From contig NZ_QOCL01000003.1 in the NCBI RefSeq assembly GCF_004006665.1, positions 186,001 through 250,000 on the forward strand: 64,000 nt of DNA, in the 5' to 3' direction. Positions within the stretch are counted from its first letter, which is position 1; the number at the start of each line of letters is the position of its first letter. Origin of the DNA: Halobacteriovorax sp. HLS (GTDB taxonomy: Bacteria; Bdellovibrionota; Bacteriovoracia; Bacteriovoracales; Bacteriovoracaceae). A program made the position numbers and the translations under genes. Positions 16,192 to 26,350 of the stretch are shown piece after piece. A model generated the notes under the pieces. The model saw only the letters and a list, made by a program, of their open reading frames with translations. It searched no databases and was not told the DNA's origin.

Positions 16192-16663
16192 ATTCTTCTT
16201 TATCAATTAATCCATTTTCACTTTTATAAGCTTGCAAGTATGAATAATATTCTCTTTGTTCTTCGATAGATAGAGAAGGCATCGTTTTAACATTCTTCTT
16301 TCTAATTCCTTTTTTGGCGAGAAGTTCATCGGCAACTCTTAGTCTTGCTGTAATACTTGTGGCAAGAGTTTCTAGCCAGTCTGGAAACTGATTGGAAACT
16401 TCTTCAACGGGAACTTTTATGACAGTAGTATCTTCGAGACAAACGGCGCTCGCACTGCGACTTTTTTTGTCAAAGAAGCTAAGTTCTCCTAAGTATTCTC
16501 CTGCTTCTATGTGCGCCAGGGGTGTCACCTTAGTACCACTAGTCACAAAGATTAAAATTTTTCCGGAGTGAACTATGAATAGGTCATATTCATTTTCGCC
16601 TTCCGCGCAAATGATATCGCCTCGTTTTAAATTTAATGTTAAAGGTCCACTTAGTTGATTCAT
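16190..16663 (-). CDS. Cyclic-nucleotide-binding domain protein without a DNA-binding domain
   Basis: The 157-residue protein is a single cNMP-binding beta-roll: GDIICAEGENEYDLFIVHSG and the phosphate-binding cassette GELSFFDKKSRSASAV with the RSA arginine. It stops after one long helix and a 35-residue tail, with no Crp-type HTH. It may therefore act as a binding subunit or sensor that controls a partner. The start at 16663 has AGGA upstream inside the end of the preceding gene, 7 bp apart, so the two are co-transcribed. Confidence 0.8.
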   Translation of the reverse strand: MNQLSGPLTLNLKRGDIICAEGENEYDLFIVHSGKILIFVTSGTKVTPLAHIEAGEYLGELSFFDKKSRSASAVCLEDTTVIKVPVEEVSNQFPDWLETLATSITARLRVADELLAKKGIRKKNVKTMPSLSIEEQREYYSYLQAYKSENGLIDKEE

Positions 16664-16670
16664 AATAGTC

Positions 16671-17798
16671 CTATATCTTTAAAATCGTTTTAATTGTAGA
16701 AATAAATTCTTTCGACAGCTTTTGGTAATAGACGTCTTGAGCGTAAATATCATCTTTAAATGTAATATCTCTTCCAAGTCCACTTTCAACAATATTTGCA
16801 AAGTCGATTATTCTATGACCATTTTCTTGAAAATGTTTAGTTAGAATTTTATTGAATATTGGATTTGATCTCCAGTTTTCGCAATCAAAAGCACTGGCAA
16901 GAGAGAGATTCTCTTTTGCTTTTGAAAGATCACCCTCTAAGAGATAAGCTCTTCCAAGTTGGTAATACGTTCTTGCATTTCCTGTAGAGTTGGCGACAAG
17001 AGCTTTTGATCTTTTTAAAGCTTCTTTACTCTTTCCACTTTTAAGGAGCTTTTCAATATCATTTTGCTCTATCATAATCGTATTTGTCTCTGCGTTGTCA
17101 CAAACTAGTCTTGGAGCAACCTCTAAATTAATCGGAGTCGTTACAGCAATAAGTGTTGATCCTCTCTCTCTCATAAGACTTGTAAGTTGCTTAAGTTGGA
17201 GTTGGTAATACTTATAGATATATTCGGCTCTCGTTTGAGAAATAAAAGATGTCTTTGCTCTATTAAAGGGAACGACTTTATCATCAAGAATAAAGTACTT
17301 TGATGGCTTCTGATAGATGAATTTGCTCAATATAGGAAAGCTCATGATGGCAGAAGAAAATCTCTCATCTTCAAAAAGGGCCAAATTTGCATCATACACT
17401 TTTCTATCTGCTACCATCAGGCGTTTTTCAAGAAACTCTTGCGTTGAACCAATATAGATAACAATAGGGGGAGTTTTTTTTAATTTTCTAAGCTTGATTA
17501 ATGTTCTGTGTAGCGCAGCTTCAGATTCCGACCAATTATAAATCTTTAACTCTGTTCTTAGATTCTTAGATAGGGTTGAAATAATCTCGGGTAAGAAACG
17601 GTTAAGGGATACGCCCAAGGCATCACCAACGATGAGAACGTCAGCATTTTCAATTTCATTGACCTCTTTTGGAAGTTCATACTTCACAAAATATGGATAA
17701 GGGTAGACTGTTGCGATAGTATTTTTATATTTAATATAAATAAATCCAGCGCCACCAAGAGTAATAATTGTAAGTAGTATTAGTATTTTTTTTATCAT
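16671..17798 (-). CDS. Membrane-anchored SGNH-like pseudoenzyme with TPR repeats
   Basis: The 375-residue protein has one N-terminal membrane helix (residues 4-22). Residues 53-60 read VLIVGDALGVSL, the SGNH block I in which the nucleophile Ser of GDS is replaced by Ala. The closing block (QDVYYQKL) lacks the usual DxxH His. A TPR region (NARTYYQLGRAYLLEGDLSKAKENL) is inserted near residues 270-305. It therefore probably binds rather than cleaves. Related SGNH/TPR proteins accompany alginate-type O-acetylation systems, but none is seen here. It forms an operon with the downstream cNMP-binding gene. Confidence 0.55.
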   Translation of the reverse strand: MIKKILILLTIITLGGAGFIYIKYKNTIATVYPYPYFVKYELPKEVNEIENADVLIVGDALGVSLNRFLPEIISTLSKNLRTELKIYNWSESEAALHRTLIKLRKLKKTPPIVIYIGSTQEFLEKRLMVADRKVYDANLALFEDERFSSAIMSFPILSKFIYQKPSKYFILDDKVVPFNRAKTSFISQTRAEYIYKYYQLQLKQLTSLMRERGSTLIAVTTPINLEVAPRLVCDNAETNTIMIEQNDIEKLLKSGKSKEALKRSKALVANSTGNARTYYQLGRAYLLEGDLSKAKENLSLASAFDCENWRSNPIFNKILTKHFQENGHRIIDFANIVESGLGRDITFKDDIYAQDVYYQKLSKEFISTIKTILKI

Positions 17799-17899
17799 TA
17801 TGTAATTTCAGTCACTTGTTCAGGTAAAAAATTCTTTCTTCCTTTATTGTATATAAAAACTTTGCTACATAAAACTCTTAAATTTAAATAGGATAACTA

Positions 17900-19111
17900 A
17901 TGACACACTGGGTCCCTGAATTACTTGCTCCAGCTGGTTCGCTCGAAAAACTGAAAGTCGCCGTTTTGTATGGTGCTGATGCCGTATACCTTGGAGGACA
18001 AAAATTTGGTCTTCGTACTGCTGCTGATAATTTCACTTATGCTGAATTAGAAGAAGGAGTAGAATTTGCTCACGAAAGAGGCGCTCAGGTTTACGTGGTT
18101 CTCAATAGTTTCTTACATGATAGTGATCTAGAAGAGTTGCCAGAATTTCTTTCTTATATTGAGAAAATAAAAGTGGACGCCGTAATTGTTTCTGATCTTG
18201 GTGTGGTTGAAACAGTTGCCCAAAACTGTTCTATCGATATTCACTTATCTACTCAGGCAAGTTGTTTAAATTCTCAGGCCGCACTTCTATGGAAAGAGAT
18301 GGGTGTCACTAGAATCGTCCTGGGTCGAGAAGTTTCTGTTGCTGAGGCAGCAAAGATTAAAGAAGTCAGTGGGCTTGAAGTGGAAATGTTCATTCATGGT
18401 TCCATGTGTATGGCCTATTCTGGAAACTGTGTCATTTCAAATTTTACGCAGGGTAGAGATAGTAATCGTGGAGGTTGTGCTCATAGTTGTCGCTTTGAAT
18501 ACTCACTTGATTTTTCAAATATTGACAGTGCGACTCATGAACAGAAGAATGCATACTTTATGAGTTCAAAAGATTTAGAGGGAATAAGAGTTCTTCCAGA
18601 GTTTATTAAAGGAAAGATTGACTCTTTGAAAGTCGAGGGGCGTATGAAAAGCCCTCACTATGCAGGGACTATAAGTAAGGTTTACTCTAGTGCTCTAAAA
18701 TATTACCGTGAGCATGGCCACGTCCTTTCAGAACAAATGCTTGAATGGGAAAGAGAGCTTCGAAAAATCACTCATCGTGAGTACACCCAAGCGAGTCTTA
18801 TTAAGCCCGCTGATGCGACTTCCATCTATTCTGATCGAGAGCATGAGCAAGGCGACTATACCATCGCAGGAGTCGTTTTAGAGGTTGTTGAGAATGATTT
18901 TCTTCTAGTCGAAGTAAGAAGTGCCTTTGAGGAAGGGGATGATCTAGAGCTAGTTCCTTTTGATAGAGATAGTGTCGCTTTTAAGGCAGACTTCTTAATT
19001 GAGACGGATGGAGAAAGAACGAATCGTTCACGACCAGGAATATTGCTTAAGATTCCTTATGTTGAAGGGGCAAAGCAGTGGAACCTCTTAAGATCGAGGG
19101 ATTCTAGATGA
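17900..19111 (+). CDS. U32 family peptidase-like iron-sulfur protein (TrhP/UbiU type)
   Basis: The 403-residue protein has the U32 opening (PELLAPAGSLEKLKVAVLYG), the signature EMFIHGSMCMAYSGNCVIS, and four clustered cysteines, C170, C177, C193 and C197. In the characterised families these bind a 4Fe-4S cluster and support hydroxylation of tRNA uridine-34 (TrhP) or of a quinone precursor (UbiU). VEGRMKSPHYAGTI and the C-terminal domain agree with the TrhP group. Proteolysis is not established for most members. The ATG at 17900 has AGGA upstream. It overlaps the next gene by 4 bp (ATGA), so the two are coupled. Confidence 0.87.
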   Translation: MTHWVPELLAPAGSLEKLKVAVLYGADAVYLGGQKFGLRTAADNFTYAELEEGVEFAHERGAQVYVVLNSFLHDSDLEELPEFLSYIEKIKVDAVIVSDLGVVETVAQNCSIDIHLSTQASCLNSQAALLWKEMGVTRIVLGREVSVAEAAKIKEVSGLEVEMFIHGSMCMAYSGNCVISNFTQGRDSNRGGCAHSCRFEYSLDFSNIDSATHEQKNAYFMSSKDLEGIRVLPEFIKGKIDSLKVEGRMKSPHYAGTISKVYSSALKYYREHGHVLSEQMLEWERELRKITHREYTQASLIKPADATSIYSDREHEQGDYTIAGVVLEVVENDFLLVEVRSAFEEGDDLELVPFDRDSVAFKADFLIETDGERTNRSRPGILLKIPYVEGAKQWNLLRSRDSR

Positions 19112-20283
19112 AGATAATTAGTCCTGTTGATACGATTGAACAAGCTATGGTTTTAAAAGAAAACCAAGTTAAAGAAGTTATTGTTGGTCATATGTTATTT
19201 TCTCGTTTTGGAAAAGTTTCTCCAAACCGATACAATGAATTTACGGCCCAATTAAAAGAGATGGGTTTTAGAGTCATTTTTGATTGGGATATCTTAATGA
19301 CTGAAACTATCTTTAATCAAAGAATTGATCAGATTGCACAAGTCGATTTCTCTAATATTGATGCTGTAAGAGTTCAAGATGCAGGTGCCTTGAATTGGAT
19401 TAAGAATAATAAGAATTTAGCAATACAGTTAGTTCTGGAAAATGGAAATCATAACCTCATTGGAATCAAGAAGTGGATTGAGCTGGCAGGAAATAATCTT
19501 GAAAGAGTCGTTCTATCAATTGAACTTCCTAAGAATATTCTAAAAGAGTATATTCAAGAAATTAATATTCCGATAGAGTTTCTAGCATTTGGAAGAATTT
19601 TACTTTTCTATACGCCAAGAAGTCTTGTGTCTCCCTTTATTTTAAATAATGAAAAAGAGCAAAAGGTTTCTAATCAAAGCTATATCGAATTAGCAGGATC
19701 AAGTGAAGAGAGTCCACATAAAGGGTTTCCAATTGTAGAGAATATTCATGGAACTTTTATGTTTAATACTAAAGACCACTATCTTTGTGAACATATAGAA
19801 GAACTCATGGATATTGGAATTGATACTGTTAGAATTGACCTTCGGCATGTGCCTTTTTCAGAGCTTGTTTCACTAACTACCAAACAACTAAACAACCCTT
19901 GCGATGAAAATGCTCGTAATCTAAAAGAAGCATATCCTGGGACCATTATTCGTGGCTTCTACCATGTTAATAAATCGGATATTCTTTTTAAGAAACTTAA
20001 AAACCAAATAACTCAAAGAACTGATAAGTGTTATATCGGTGAAGTTCTCGATGTTAAAAAGAAGAAGCATATTGCAATTATGGTCAAGAGTAGAGATCTT
20101 GGAGTTGAACAAGGTTCAGTACTTATTCTCAAAACACCCGATGGTAAAGTCAAAGAGATTTTAATAGATTATCTTTTAAACTCTAAGCATGAACAAATAA
20201 CAAAGGCATCTACTAATGAAATTTGTTTTATTAAACATGTCTCTGGTGTGAGTGTGAAGACAGCTGTTTATTTAAAAGAGTAA
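19108..20283 (+). CDS. Divergent U32-like protein lacking the cluster cysteines
   Basis: The 391-residue protein follows the U32 gene with an ATGA overlap and shares its layout. EFLAFGRILLFYTPRSLVSP lies where the signature should be, in the manner of UbiV (FGRLPL), but without cysteines. IIRGFYHVNKSDILFKKL and CYIGEVLDV match C-terminal U32 blocks. Four Cys remain, scattered, and none clusters. It is probably a partner subunit of the first U32 protein, as UbiV is of UbiU, or a degenerate copy. The start at 19108 overlaps the upstream stop by 4 bp. Confidence 0.6.
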   Translation: MKIISPVDTIEQAMVLKENQVKEVIVGHMLFSRFGKVSPNRYNEFTAQLKEMGFRVIFDWDILMTETIFNQRIDQIAQVDFSNIDAVRVQDAGALNWIKNNKNLAIQLVLENGNHNLIGIKKWIELAGNNLERVVLSIELPKNILKEYIQEINIPIEFLAFGRILLFYTPRSLVSPFILNNEKEQKVSNQSYIELAGSSEESPHKGFPIVENIHGTFMFNTKDHYLCEHIEELMDIGIDTVRIDLRHVPFSELVSLTTKQLNNPCDENARNLKEAYPGTIIRGFYHVNKSDILFKKLKNQITQRTDKCYIGEVLDVKKKKHIAIMVKSRDLGVEQGSVLILKTPDGKVKEILIDYLLNSKHEQITKASTNEICFIKHVSGVSVKTAVYLKE

Positions 20284-20528
20284 AATTGCCTAAATAAAGA
20301 GCTAGTGTATTTTTTATTGAGCTTAGAAAAATATGAAAAGCTCATTAATTAGAAATTATTGTTTATTACCGTTAAGTCTCCAAAAATTCATACTAACTTA
20401 AAGAAGAATTATTTTTGTTAACTTTTATTTACCTGTATTCACTACATTTTAACCATGATTTAACTGTAAAATTACTTAAGTAAAAGGCTTCGTATCACGA
20501 TAGTCAGATATAACGAGGGTAATAGAAA

Positions 20529-23402
20529 TTGAAAACAATATTATTTCTTTTCACATTTAGTATCTCTAGCTCATGGGCCTTACCAGGCATGACAAATGTT
20601 CAGATGAACTTTAGCAATCTAGAGGGCTCTCTTTCAACTGAAGCTCTAAAATGTGTAAAAGCAAACTCTTCTGAAAAAGGGCTCGCTGTTCTTTCGAATT
20701 ACCTTAATAAAATTGACTGTAATAGTAAGAGTGATCCGAAAGAGTTTTGTGAATGTATTGCCATAATTTCAAAAGATAAATTTAATCTATCTGCAGAAAA
20801 AGAAATTAAAGTTGTGGAATATGTAAAGAATATGATTGCACAGAGAAATATTTTAAAAGCTAAGGAGCACATATATAACTCTGATAGTTTTTTGAATCTC
20901 TCAATGACTATTTCTGGAACTAACCTTGTTGATAAATGTTTAAGTCCCTCTGTCTCTAATCAGAATATTCAAGAAGTTAATAATTCGAGATCAGACGCTA
21001 AGGCCTCAATTAATCAGCAGGCAAAGGTTACGGCATTTGATGATATCGTAAATGAATTAAAGAATACTCACTTTGATAGAGGTGAAGAGCTTATTCAACT
21101 GAATGCCTTAATGATTAGCTTAAAAGAGACTAAGTCTGAAGCAATTGACTGGGAAAGATTATCAACTGTTTCACCGTATTTTAAAATGATGTCCAAAAAC
21201 AAAAGAAGAAATTTTCTTTTGAGTAAGCAGTTAAGCGCATATCCAGAATTTGAAGATATCAGTTATGCTGTACCTAATGTTAGCTTAAGAGGGGTGTCTT
21301 TAGATCAGCGTTCAGTGTTTAAATTAGGATTACAGAAACTTAAGAGTGATCAAAATAAAATGCTCACAAAGAACTTTGCAAATAAAATTGTTGAAGGTGA
21401 ATGTAGAGAGTTTCGAAAAGTTGTAGATAATGCATTAAGCTTTAATTTAGATGAGCAGTATGATGTCATGATGAAAAGTGTTATTAATCCTGAGACTAAA
21501 GAGGATTTTGCTACTCTAGAAAAAATTGAAAGCTTCTTAGCTAAAAATCTTGCAGATGATGACATTACGAAAAAGCTTCTTTTATTTGATATTGATAAAC
21601 TCTATTGTTCAAAAAAAGAACTAACTCATGTTTTTCAGTCTCTTGAAATTAATGAAGAAATTATAAAATCTAAGTCTGCAACATTTAAGACATTTGATGA
21701 CTCTCTTAAACTTCTTCATGGGTCTATAGAAGAGGCCTCTAATGAGTTGGAAGCAATTAATAATGAGCTTGCTTATGAGCAAGAGTCTTTAGAGAATTCT
21801 CATGTTGAGCAAGCAGTTTTTACTTCTCTTAGTAAAGGGGAGTTTTCAAAAGTTGTTGATGGAATAAAAGTTATTGATCTTGAGAATGAAGATTTAAGAA
21901 ATTTACTAAATAATTGTGATTCACAAAGGTGCGATCCTCTTTTAACAGCGGTAGGTCTTGTTCCTCATATCAGCTATGATGAGTTTAAGCCAGAGCTTGA
22001 TATGATCCTTAAAGGCTATGAAGAGACTTCAGTTGAAGACAGACAAAAGAAGATTGATGTCTTGACCACGAGACAAAAAGATGTTCAAGCTAAATTATCT
22101 CGTTTGAACCAAGGTTATAGTGATTTAAATAAAGGTAGAAATGCATTTATTGCTGACTTGAAAAAGGAGTTCGGAGACCAAGGGTATAGCGAAATCATTG
22201 CTTCTTCTGAAGTTGGTAGACAACATATGAGATCATTCAACCAAAACGTTGGCCTGACGACTAGTAGAAAGAGTCGTAGACAGAGAGTTCAGGACGCTCT
22301 TTCTAAGCTTAATTTTGAAGTAAATGAAAAGGCTTATGTGACAAGTACAAATTCCACTCCTAAGAAATTAGTTCAAGACTCACTACCAATCCAGAAACCA
22401 AGTATTATTAAAAGTGAAGGTGTCATTTCAAGCTTAGGGAAGTACTTTAAAGCTCCTGGGGCAGTTACTGATAATACACAAGTTAATACAATTGTATCTA
22501 AAGTCGAACAAGAAGATCAGCAGCAAAAGAAGAGCGAGATTGAGGATGCTATTGCTAGGCTAGAGAAGCTAGTTAGTGAAAACTCGGAAAAAACGAAACT
22601 CAGCTCGTCTTCGCAATCAGCTGAAGACAAAGAAATTGAAAATCTAAAAAATAAAATTGAACTTGAAAAGTTAAATATTGAAAAGGCAAATCTTGAAAAG
22701 AAAATTGCTCAAACTAAAAGTGAAAAGAGCAATTTACAGCAAAAGAAGGCACTCGCTAAATCAAATGATACGAACTCTCTTGTAGACCCAGCTTCAAAAA
22801 ATAGCTCAAGACCAGCTAGTTTTGAAACTCTAAGTGCGAGTACTGGAGCTTCTTTTAACTCTAGCAAGTCAGCATCAAGCTCATTACCAGTTTCTAGTGC
22901 CGTGCCAAGTGCTCCTGCTGCAAGCTCAGGTGCTGTAAGCTCTTCAAGCGTATCTGCTGAGAGTATCTCTGCAAGTACTACAGGTTCGGAAGCTAGATCA
23001 AGCAGAGCACCAGCTAGCTCAAGCTTCTCTTTATTAGAAGATAGTAGCTCTAGTTTTGAAATTGTAAACCTATCTGATCTTAATAATACTCAAAGGGCCA
23101 GTGACTCAAGAGTTGTCAAAATCGATTTTATGTTTAATAAGATTGATTCATCTGAAAGAGAGGCCTTTATCAAAAATCTCTTTTATAGTGGAGAAGACTC
23201 TTTAATCTTAGAGCTACCTGATGGAGAGAAGCTATTTGTTGAAAATAATCAAGTCGCCAAAACTGAGAAGACTGGTCAGTTAAAGAGAGCTGTAAAAGAT
23301 GAGAAAGAGCAAAGGCCAAAAAGAAGTAAGGATGACCGAAAGAGGTATGTTGACCTTAAAAAACTTCTAAAGGTTGGCACTTCACAGCAAGAATTTGAAT
23401 AG
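20529..23402 (+). CDS. Large exported protein, first of a tandem paralogous pair
   Basis: The 957-residue product begins with a signal peptide cut near SSSWALPGM. The start is TTG at 20529, with GAGGG about 10 bp upstream. The N-terminal 130 residues hold several Cys (for example ALKC, KIDC, FCEC). Helical and coiled-coil segments dominate to about residue 780. A Ser/Ala-rich linker follows (about 790-860), then a conserved C-terminal domain opening DSRVVKIDF and containing SLILELPDGEKLFVEN, and a Lys/Arg-rich tail. The next gene encodes a similar protein. No known family is recognised; it is likely periplasmic or surface-associated. Confidence 0.65.
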   Translation: MKTILFLFTFSISSSWALPGMTNVQMNFSNLEGSLSTEALKCVKANSSEKGLAVLSNYLNKIDCNSKSDPKEFCECIAIISKDKFNLSAEKEIKVVEYVKNMIAQRNILKAKEHIYNSDSFLNLSMTISGTNLVDKCLSPSVSNQNIQEVNNSRSDAKASINQQAKVTAFDDIVNELKNTHFDRGEELIQLNALMISLKETKSEAIDWERLSTVSPYFKMMSKNKRRNFLLSKQLSAYPEFEDISYAVPNVSLRGVSLDQRSVFKLGLQKLKSDQNKMLTKNFANKIVEGECREFRKVVDNALSFNLDEQYDVMMKSVINPETKEDFATLEKIESFLAKNLADDDITKKLLLFDIDKLYCSKKELTHVFQSLEINEEIIKSKSATFKTFDDSLKLLHGSIEEASNELEAINNELAYEQESLENSHVEQAVFTSLSKGEFSKVVDGIKVIDLENEDLRNLLNNCDSQRCDPLLTAVGLVPHISYDEFKPELDMILKGYEETSVEDRQKKIDVLTTRQKDVQAKLSRLNQGYSDLNKGRNAFIADLKKEFGDQGYSEIIASSEVGRQHMRSFNQNVGLTTSRKSRRQRVQDALSKLNFEVNEKAYVTSTNSTPKKLVQDSLPIQKPSIIKSEGVISSLGKYFKAPGAVTDNTQVNTIVSKVEQEDQQQKKSEIEDAIARLEKLVSENSEKTKLSSSSQSAEDKEIENLKNKIELEKLNIEKANLEKKIAQTKSEKSNLQQKKALAKSNDTNSLVDPASKNSSRPASFETLSASTGASFNSSKSASSSLPVSSAVPSAPAASSGAVSSSSVSAESISASTTGSEARSSRAPASSSFSLLEDSSSSFEIVNLSDLNNTQRASDSRVVKIDFMFNKIDSSEREAFIKNLFYSGEDSLILELPDGEKLFVENNQVAKTEKTGQLKRAVKDEKEQRPKRSKDDRKRYVDLKKLLKVGTSQQEFE

Positions 23403-23482
23403 TTTAGCTCACTTATACTTTAAAATTAAGTTTTCACTCAAGTATTCCGATTATTGTATATAAATTTACGATATAGGATGCT

Positions 23483-26350
23483 TTGAAGAAATTATTACTT
23501 TCAATATTTTTAGTGACATGTATGGCGGAGGTTTTTGCACTGCCTGGAATGGTTTCTGTGCAATATGATTTCTCAAAGTCTCAAACGCTATTTAGCTCTG
23601 AAGCAATTCAATGTCAGAATCAATTTACTCAAGGTATCTCACCACTAGAGCAATTAAGTAATAATATGATGAAGTTCAACTGCAATAATCAAGTTGAGCA
23701 TGTTCCTTATTGTAGGTGTGTGAAAAAAATCTCCAGTAATGGGCTCACTTTAACTGCTGAAGATGAGGCATTGGCCAAGGAAACGCTTAATAATGTTTCT
23801 GACACAATACTGTTAGACTCTTTTCATAACGACCTAAAGTCTAATACAACTTCATATCGGGAATTTATGGGTTCATCTCACTTTGATGAACTATTTGATA
23901 AATGCTTTTCTGGAAAAGATGGTGTCTTTAAAGAGATAGATACACTTAAGAAAAAGAAGGATAGTGAACTATCGAGTTTAGAAAAGGCAAAATTAGAGTA
24001 TTATCACACATTATTAAAAGATTATGATACTTACTCACCAATTTATAAAAACGTGCCTTTTGATATGGTCATGGGAAGGCTTCTCCTAGAGAAATCTAGC
24101 TCTAAGAATAGAGAAATTACTGAAAAAGACTTATCGAGTTTTGAACATATTCCTTTGTTAAATATCCTTAATGAAGAAGATAGGGTTGAGTTTGTCACTC
24201 AAAGGTCTAGTATTGAAATTTCGAATAAGAATATAAGGAATATTCTCACAGACTCTAAGCAAAGACTTCTGAAGCACTTTGACAATAGATGTCTTGAAGT
24301 ATCGAATCAGATAGAGTCTCAAATGGACTCATATAAACCACAAAAAGAAGCAATCTTTCAAAATATTTTAGATACTGGTGGGCAAGACTTTAATGATGAA
24401 AATGATAGCTTTTCTAAACAACTTAGAATCGCTGCGCAGAAGGTGGTCTTAAGAAAATATCCAGAAGTTATGAGTAATGAAGATACTAAAGAAAAAGTAT
24501 TCAAAGAGCTTGTAGATGAAGTTATATTCAATGTTGATAAGTATTTCTGTAAACATAATAGAAGAGTAGTTAGTCCTCCAACTTATGAAAACTTAGATGA
24601 GCAAGAAGCTTCGAATAATATGGTTAAGTTATATGCTAGTAGAGAAGAAGTCGTTCCTGAGATTCTTGAGCTTGATAGAAAGATTGAAGGTCTTAAAGGG
24701 GAAGTCGTAAGCCTTATTGACACAACAAGAGAAGACAAAGAGTCTTTAGAGTTTCTGATTGAAATTGAAAATCTAATCAATCCTGAAAATAAAACAGAAG
24801 ACGGCCATTTTTTAAATCTAGATAATGTCAGTGAAGAATTCACTAGTAAACTCAAATCAAATCCATTTCTAGATGAGATCTCTGTTAAGCATATCGATGA
24901 AAACGGAAAGAGTCACAGAATTGTTAATCTTGAGAGTCTAAAAGATTTTAAGGACTACTTTAAGATGTCTGTTGATGCTAATAAGGAAGTTAATGATAAG
25001 AATTTGACTCTATTAGCTGAAAAAGAAAAAGAAAGAGCAAAACTAAAAGAAAAGCTTCAAGCTATAGATGATGAAATAAATAAAACTTTTAGAGGACTTG
25101 AGGTTAGAGTGGGGACTTCGCGAGCTGAATTCATACGCGATCGAAGTAAGGAAAATGCAAAGACAAATCATCATCTTGGTAGAGTCTTAAATATTGCTAA
25201 AACGTATAAAGATACTCAAAGAACTAATACGATAGATGATTTAACCTATATGAGATCTAGAGAGAGAGGATTAAAGACCTACTTTAAGGAGTTGTCTGCA
25301 AGTGAAACTCTTGTATCTAGTGCGACAGAAATTAAGAAAAAAGAGAATACACAGAAATCTGTAAGTTCTGAATTAATAAATAGAGATGATCGATCTGAGG
25401 TGATATCAAAAGTGCCTAAAAGTGATCCGTACTTTAGTATAGGGAAACGCCAATCAAGTTTAGACTTTAATAAGGTGAAAATTCAAGATTCAGTTAAGTC
25501 TGATACGCCTTCTAAACGTGAGACAGAGTTATTAAAGCAGCTTGATCGCTTAAAGAAGTACATTGAAGATAACAATAAGAATGAAGAAGTAGTAAAAACA
25601 AATATTGAAGATAAGTCTATCGATGCGCTAAAAAAAGAAGTCGAGTTACAAAAAGTTAAGAACGAAAAAATACGTTTGGAAAATGAGTTGCAAGCTCTTC
25701 AAAGTAAACCCGCTACTGGAGTTCAAAACGATGAGGGGGCCACTAAGGTTAGTACTAGAGAGAGCTTTGATCGTGAACGGGTTAGTGAGTCCGAGGACTT
25801 TAAAATAAGTAGACCTAGTGTTACTAATGGAGAGCGGACGAGTAGTTCAAAAACAGAAGTTGCAGGTAGTAAAATAGTTGCTCCTGCTAATACTTCTTCC
25901 TCTTCGAGTCTAGCTAACAATGATAACTCTAAAATTAAGAGTACATCTGGAGCCGTGTTGTCAGGTAGTAATGTTGAAGCAGATAGACTGAACCTACTAG
26001 GGATTGTTGATTCAAGTTCCATTTCATTAAGGAAGTCTACAGGAGTTGAAGCAACACAGGATTCTCGTGTAGTAAAATTGGAATTTGATCTTGATACGAT
26101 ACCAGTTAGTAATAGAGAGGTTTTCTTGGAAAGTTTACTTCTTGAAGGTGAGGATTCAATTGTCATTGAATTACCTGATGGAGAAAAATTAATTTTAGAA
26201 AACAAGAAAGAAGATTCTCGCTTTGTTGGTCCAATAATGAAGAGTAATGAAAGAGAGCTTGCATCAAAGAAGAAAGCTCATCCTCGCAGAAGTAGGATAT
26301 TATATAAAGATTTACAGAAAATTCTTAATTCTAGTTTAATTTCACAATAA
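23483..26350 (+). CDS. Large exported protein, second of a tandem paralogous pair
   Basis: The 955-residue product shares with its upstream neighbour a signal peptide ending ALPGMVSVQYDFS, N-terminal SSEAIQC and FNC/YCRC cysteines, long coiled coils and a C-terminal DSRVVKLEF...SIVIELPDGEKLILEN domain. The linker before it is Ser/Thr-rich but less extreme. The start is TTG at 23483 with AGGA 5 bp upstream; an overlapping ATG CTT TGA out of frame is just ahead. The gene lies 80 bp downstream of the first and is probably in the same transcript. It overlaps the convergent methylase gene by 20 bp. Function is unknown. Confidence 0.65.
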   Translation: MKKLLLSIFLVTCMAEVFALPGMVSVQYDFSKSQTLFSSEAIQCQNQFTQGISPLEQLSNNMMKFNCNNQVEHVPYCRCVKKISSNGLTLTAEDEALAKETLNNVSDTILLDSFHNDLKSNTTSYREFMGSSHFDELFDKCFSGKDGVFKEIDTLKKKKDSELSSLEKAKLEYYHTLLKDYDTYSPIYKNVPFDMVMGRLLLEKSSSKNREITEKDLSSFEHIPLLNILNEEDRVEFVTQRSSIEISNKNIRNILTDSKQRLLKHFDNRCLEVSNQIESQMDSYKPQKEAIFQNILDTGGQDFNDENDSFSKQLRIAAQKVVLRKYPEVMSNEDTKEKVFKELVDEVIFNVDKYFCKHNRRVVSPPTYENLDEQEASNNMVKLYASREEVVPEILELDRKIEGLKGEVVSLIDTTREDKESLEFLIEIENLINPENKTEDGHFLNLDNVSEEFTSKLKSNPFLDEISVKHIDENGKSHRIVNLESLKDFKDYFKMSVDANKEVNDKNLTLLAEKEKERAKLKEKLQAIDDEINKTFRGLEVRVGTSRAEFIRDRSKENAKTNHHLGRVLNIAKTYKDTQRTNTIDDLTYMRSRERGLKTYFKELSASETLVSSATEIKKKENTQKSVSSELINRDDRSEVISKVPKSDPYFSIGKRQSSLDFNKVKIQDSVKSDTPSKRETELLKQLDRLKKYIEDNNKNEEVVKTNIEDKSIDALKKEVELQKVKNEKIRLENELQALQSKPATGVQNDEGATKVSTRESFDRERVSESEDFKISRPSVTNGERTSSSKTEVAGSKIVAPANTSSSSSLANNDNSKIKSTSGAVLSGSNVEADRLNLLGIVDSSSISLRKSTGVEATQDSRVVKLEFDLDTIPVSNREVFLESLLLEGEDSIVIELPDGEKLILENKKEDSRFVGPIMKSNERELASKKKAHPRRSRILYKDLQKILNSSLISQ

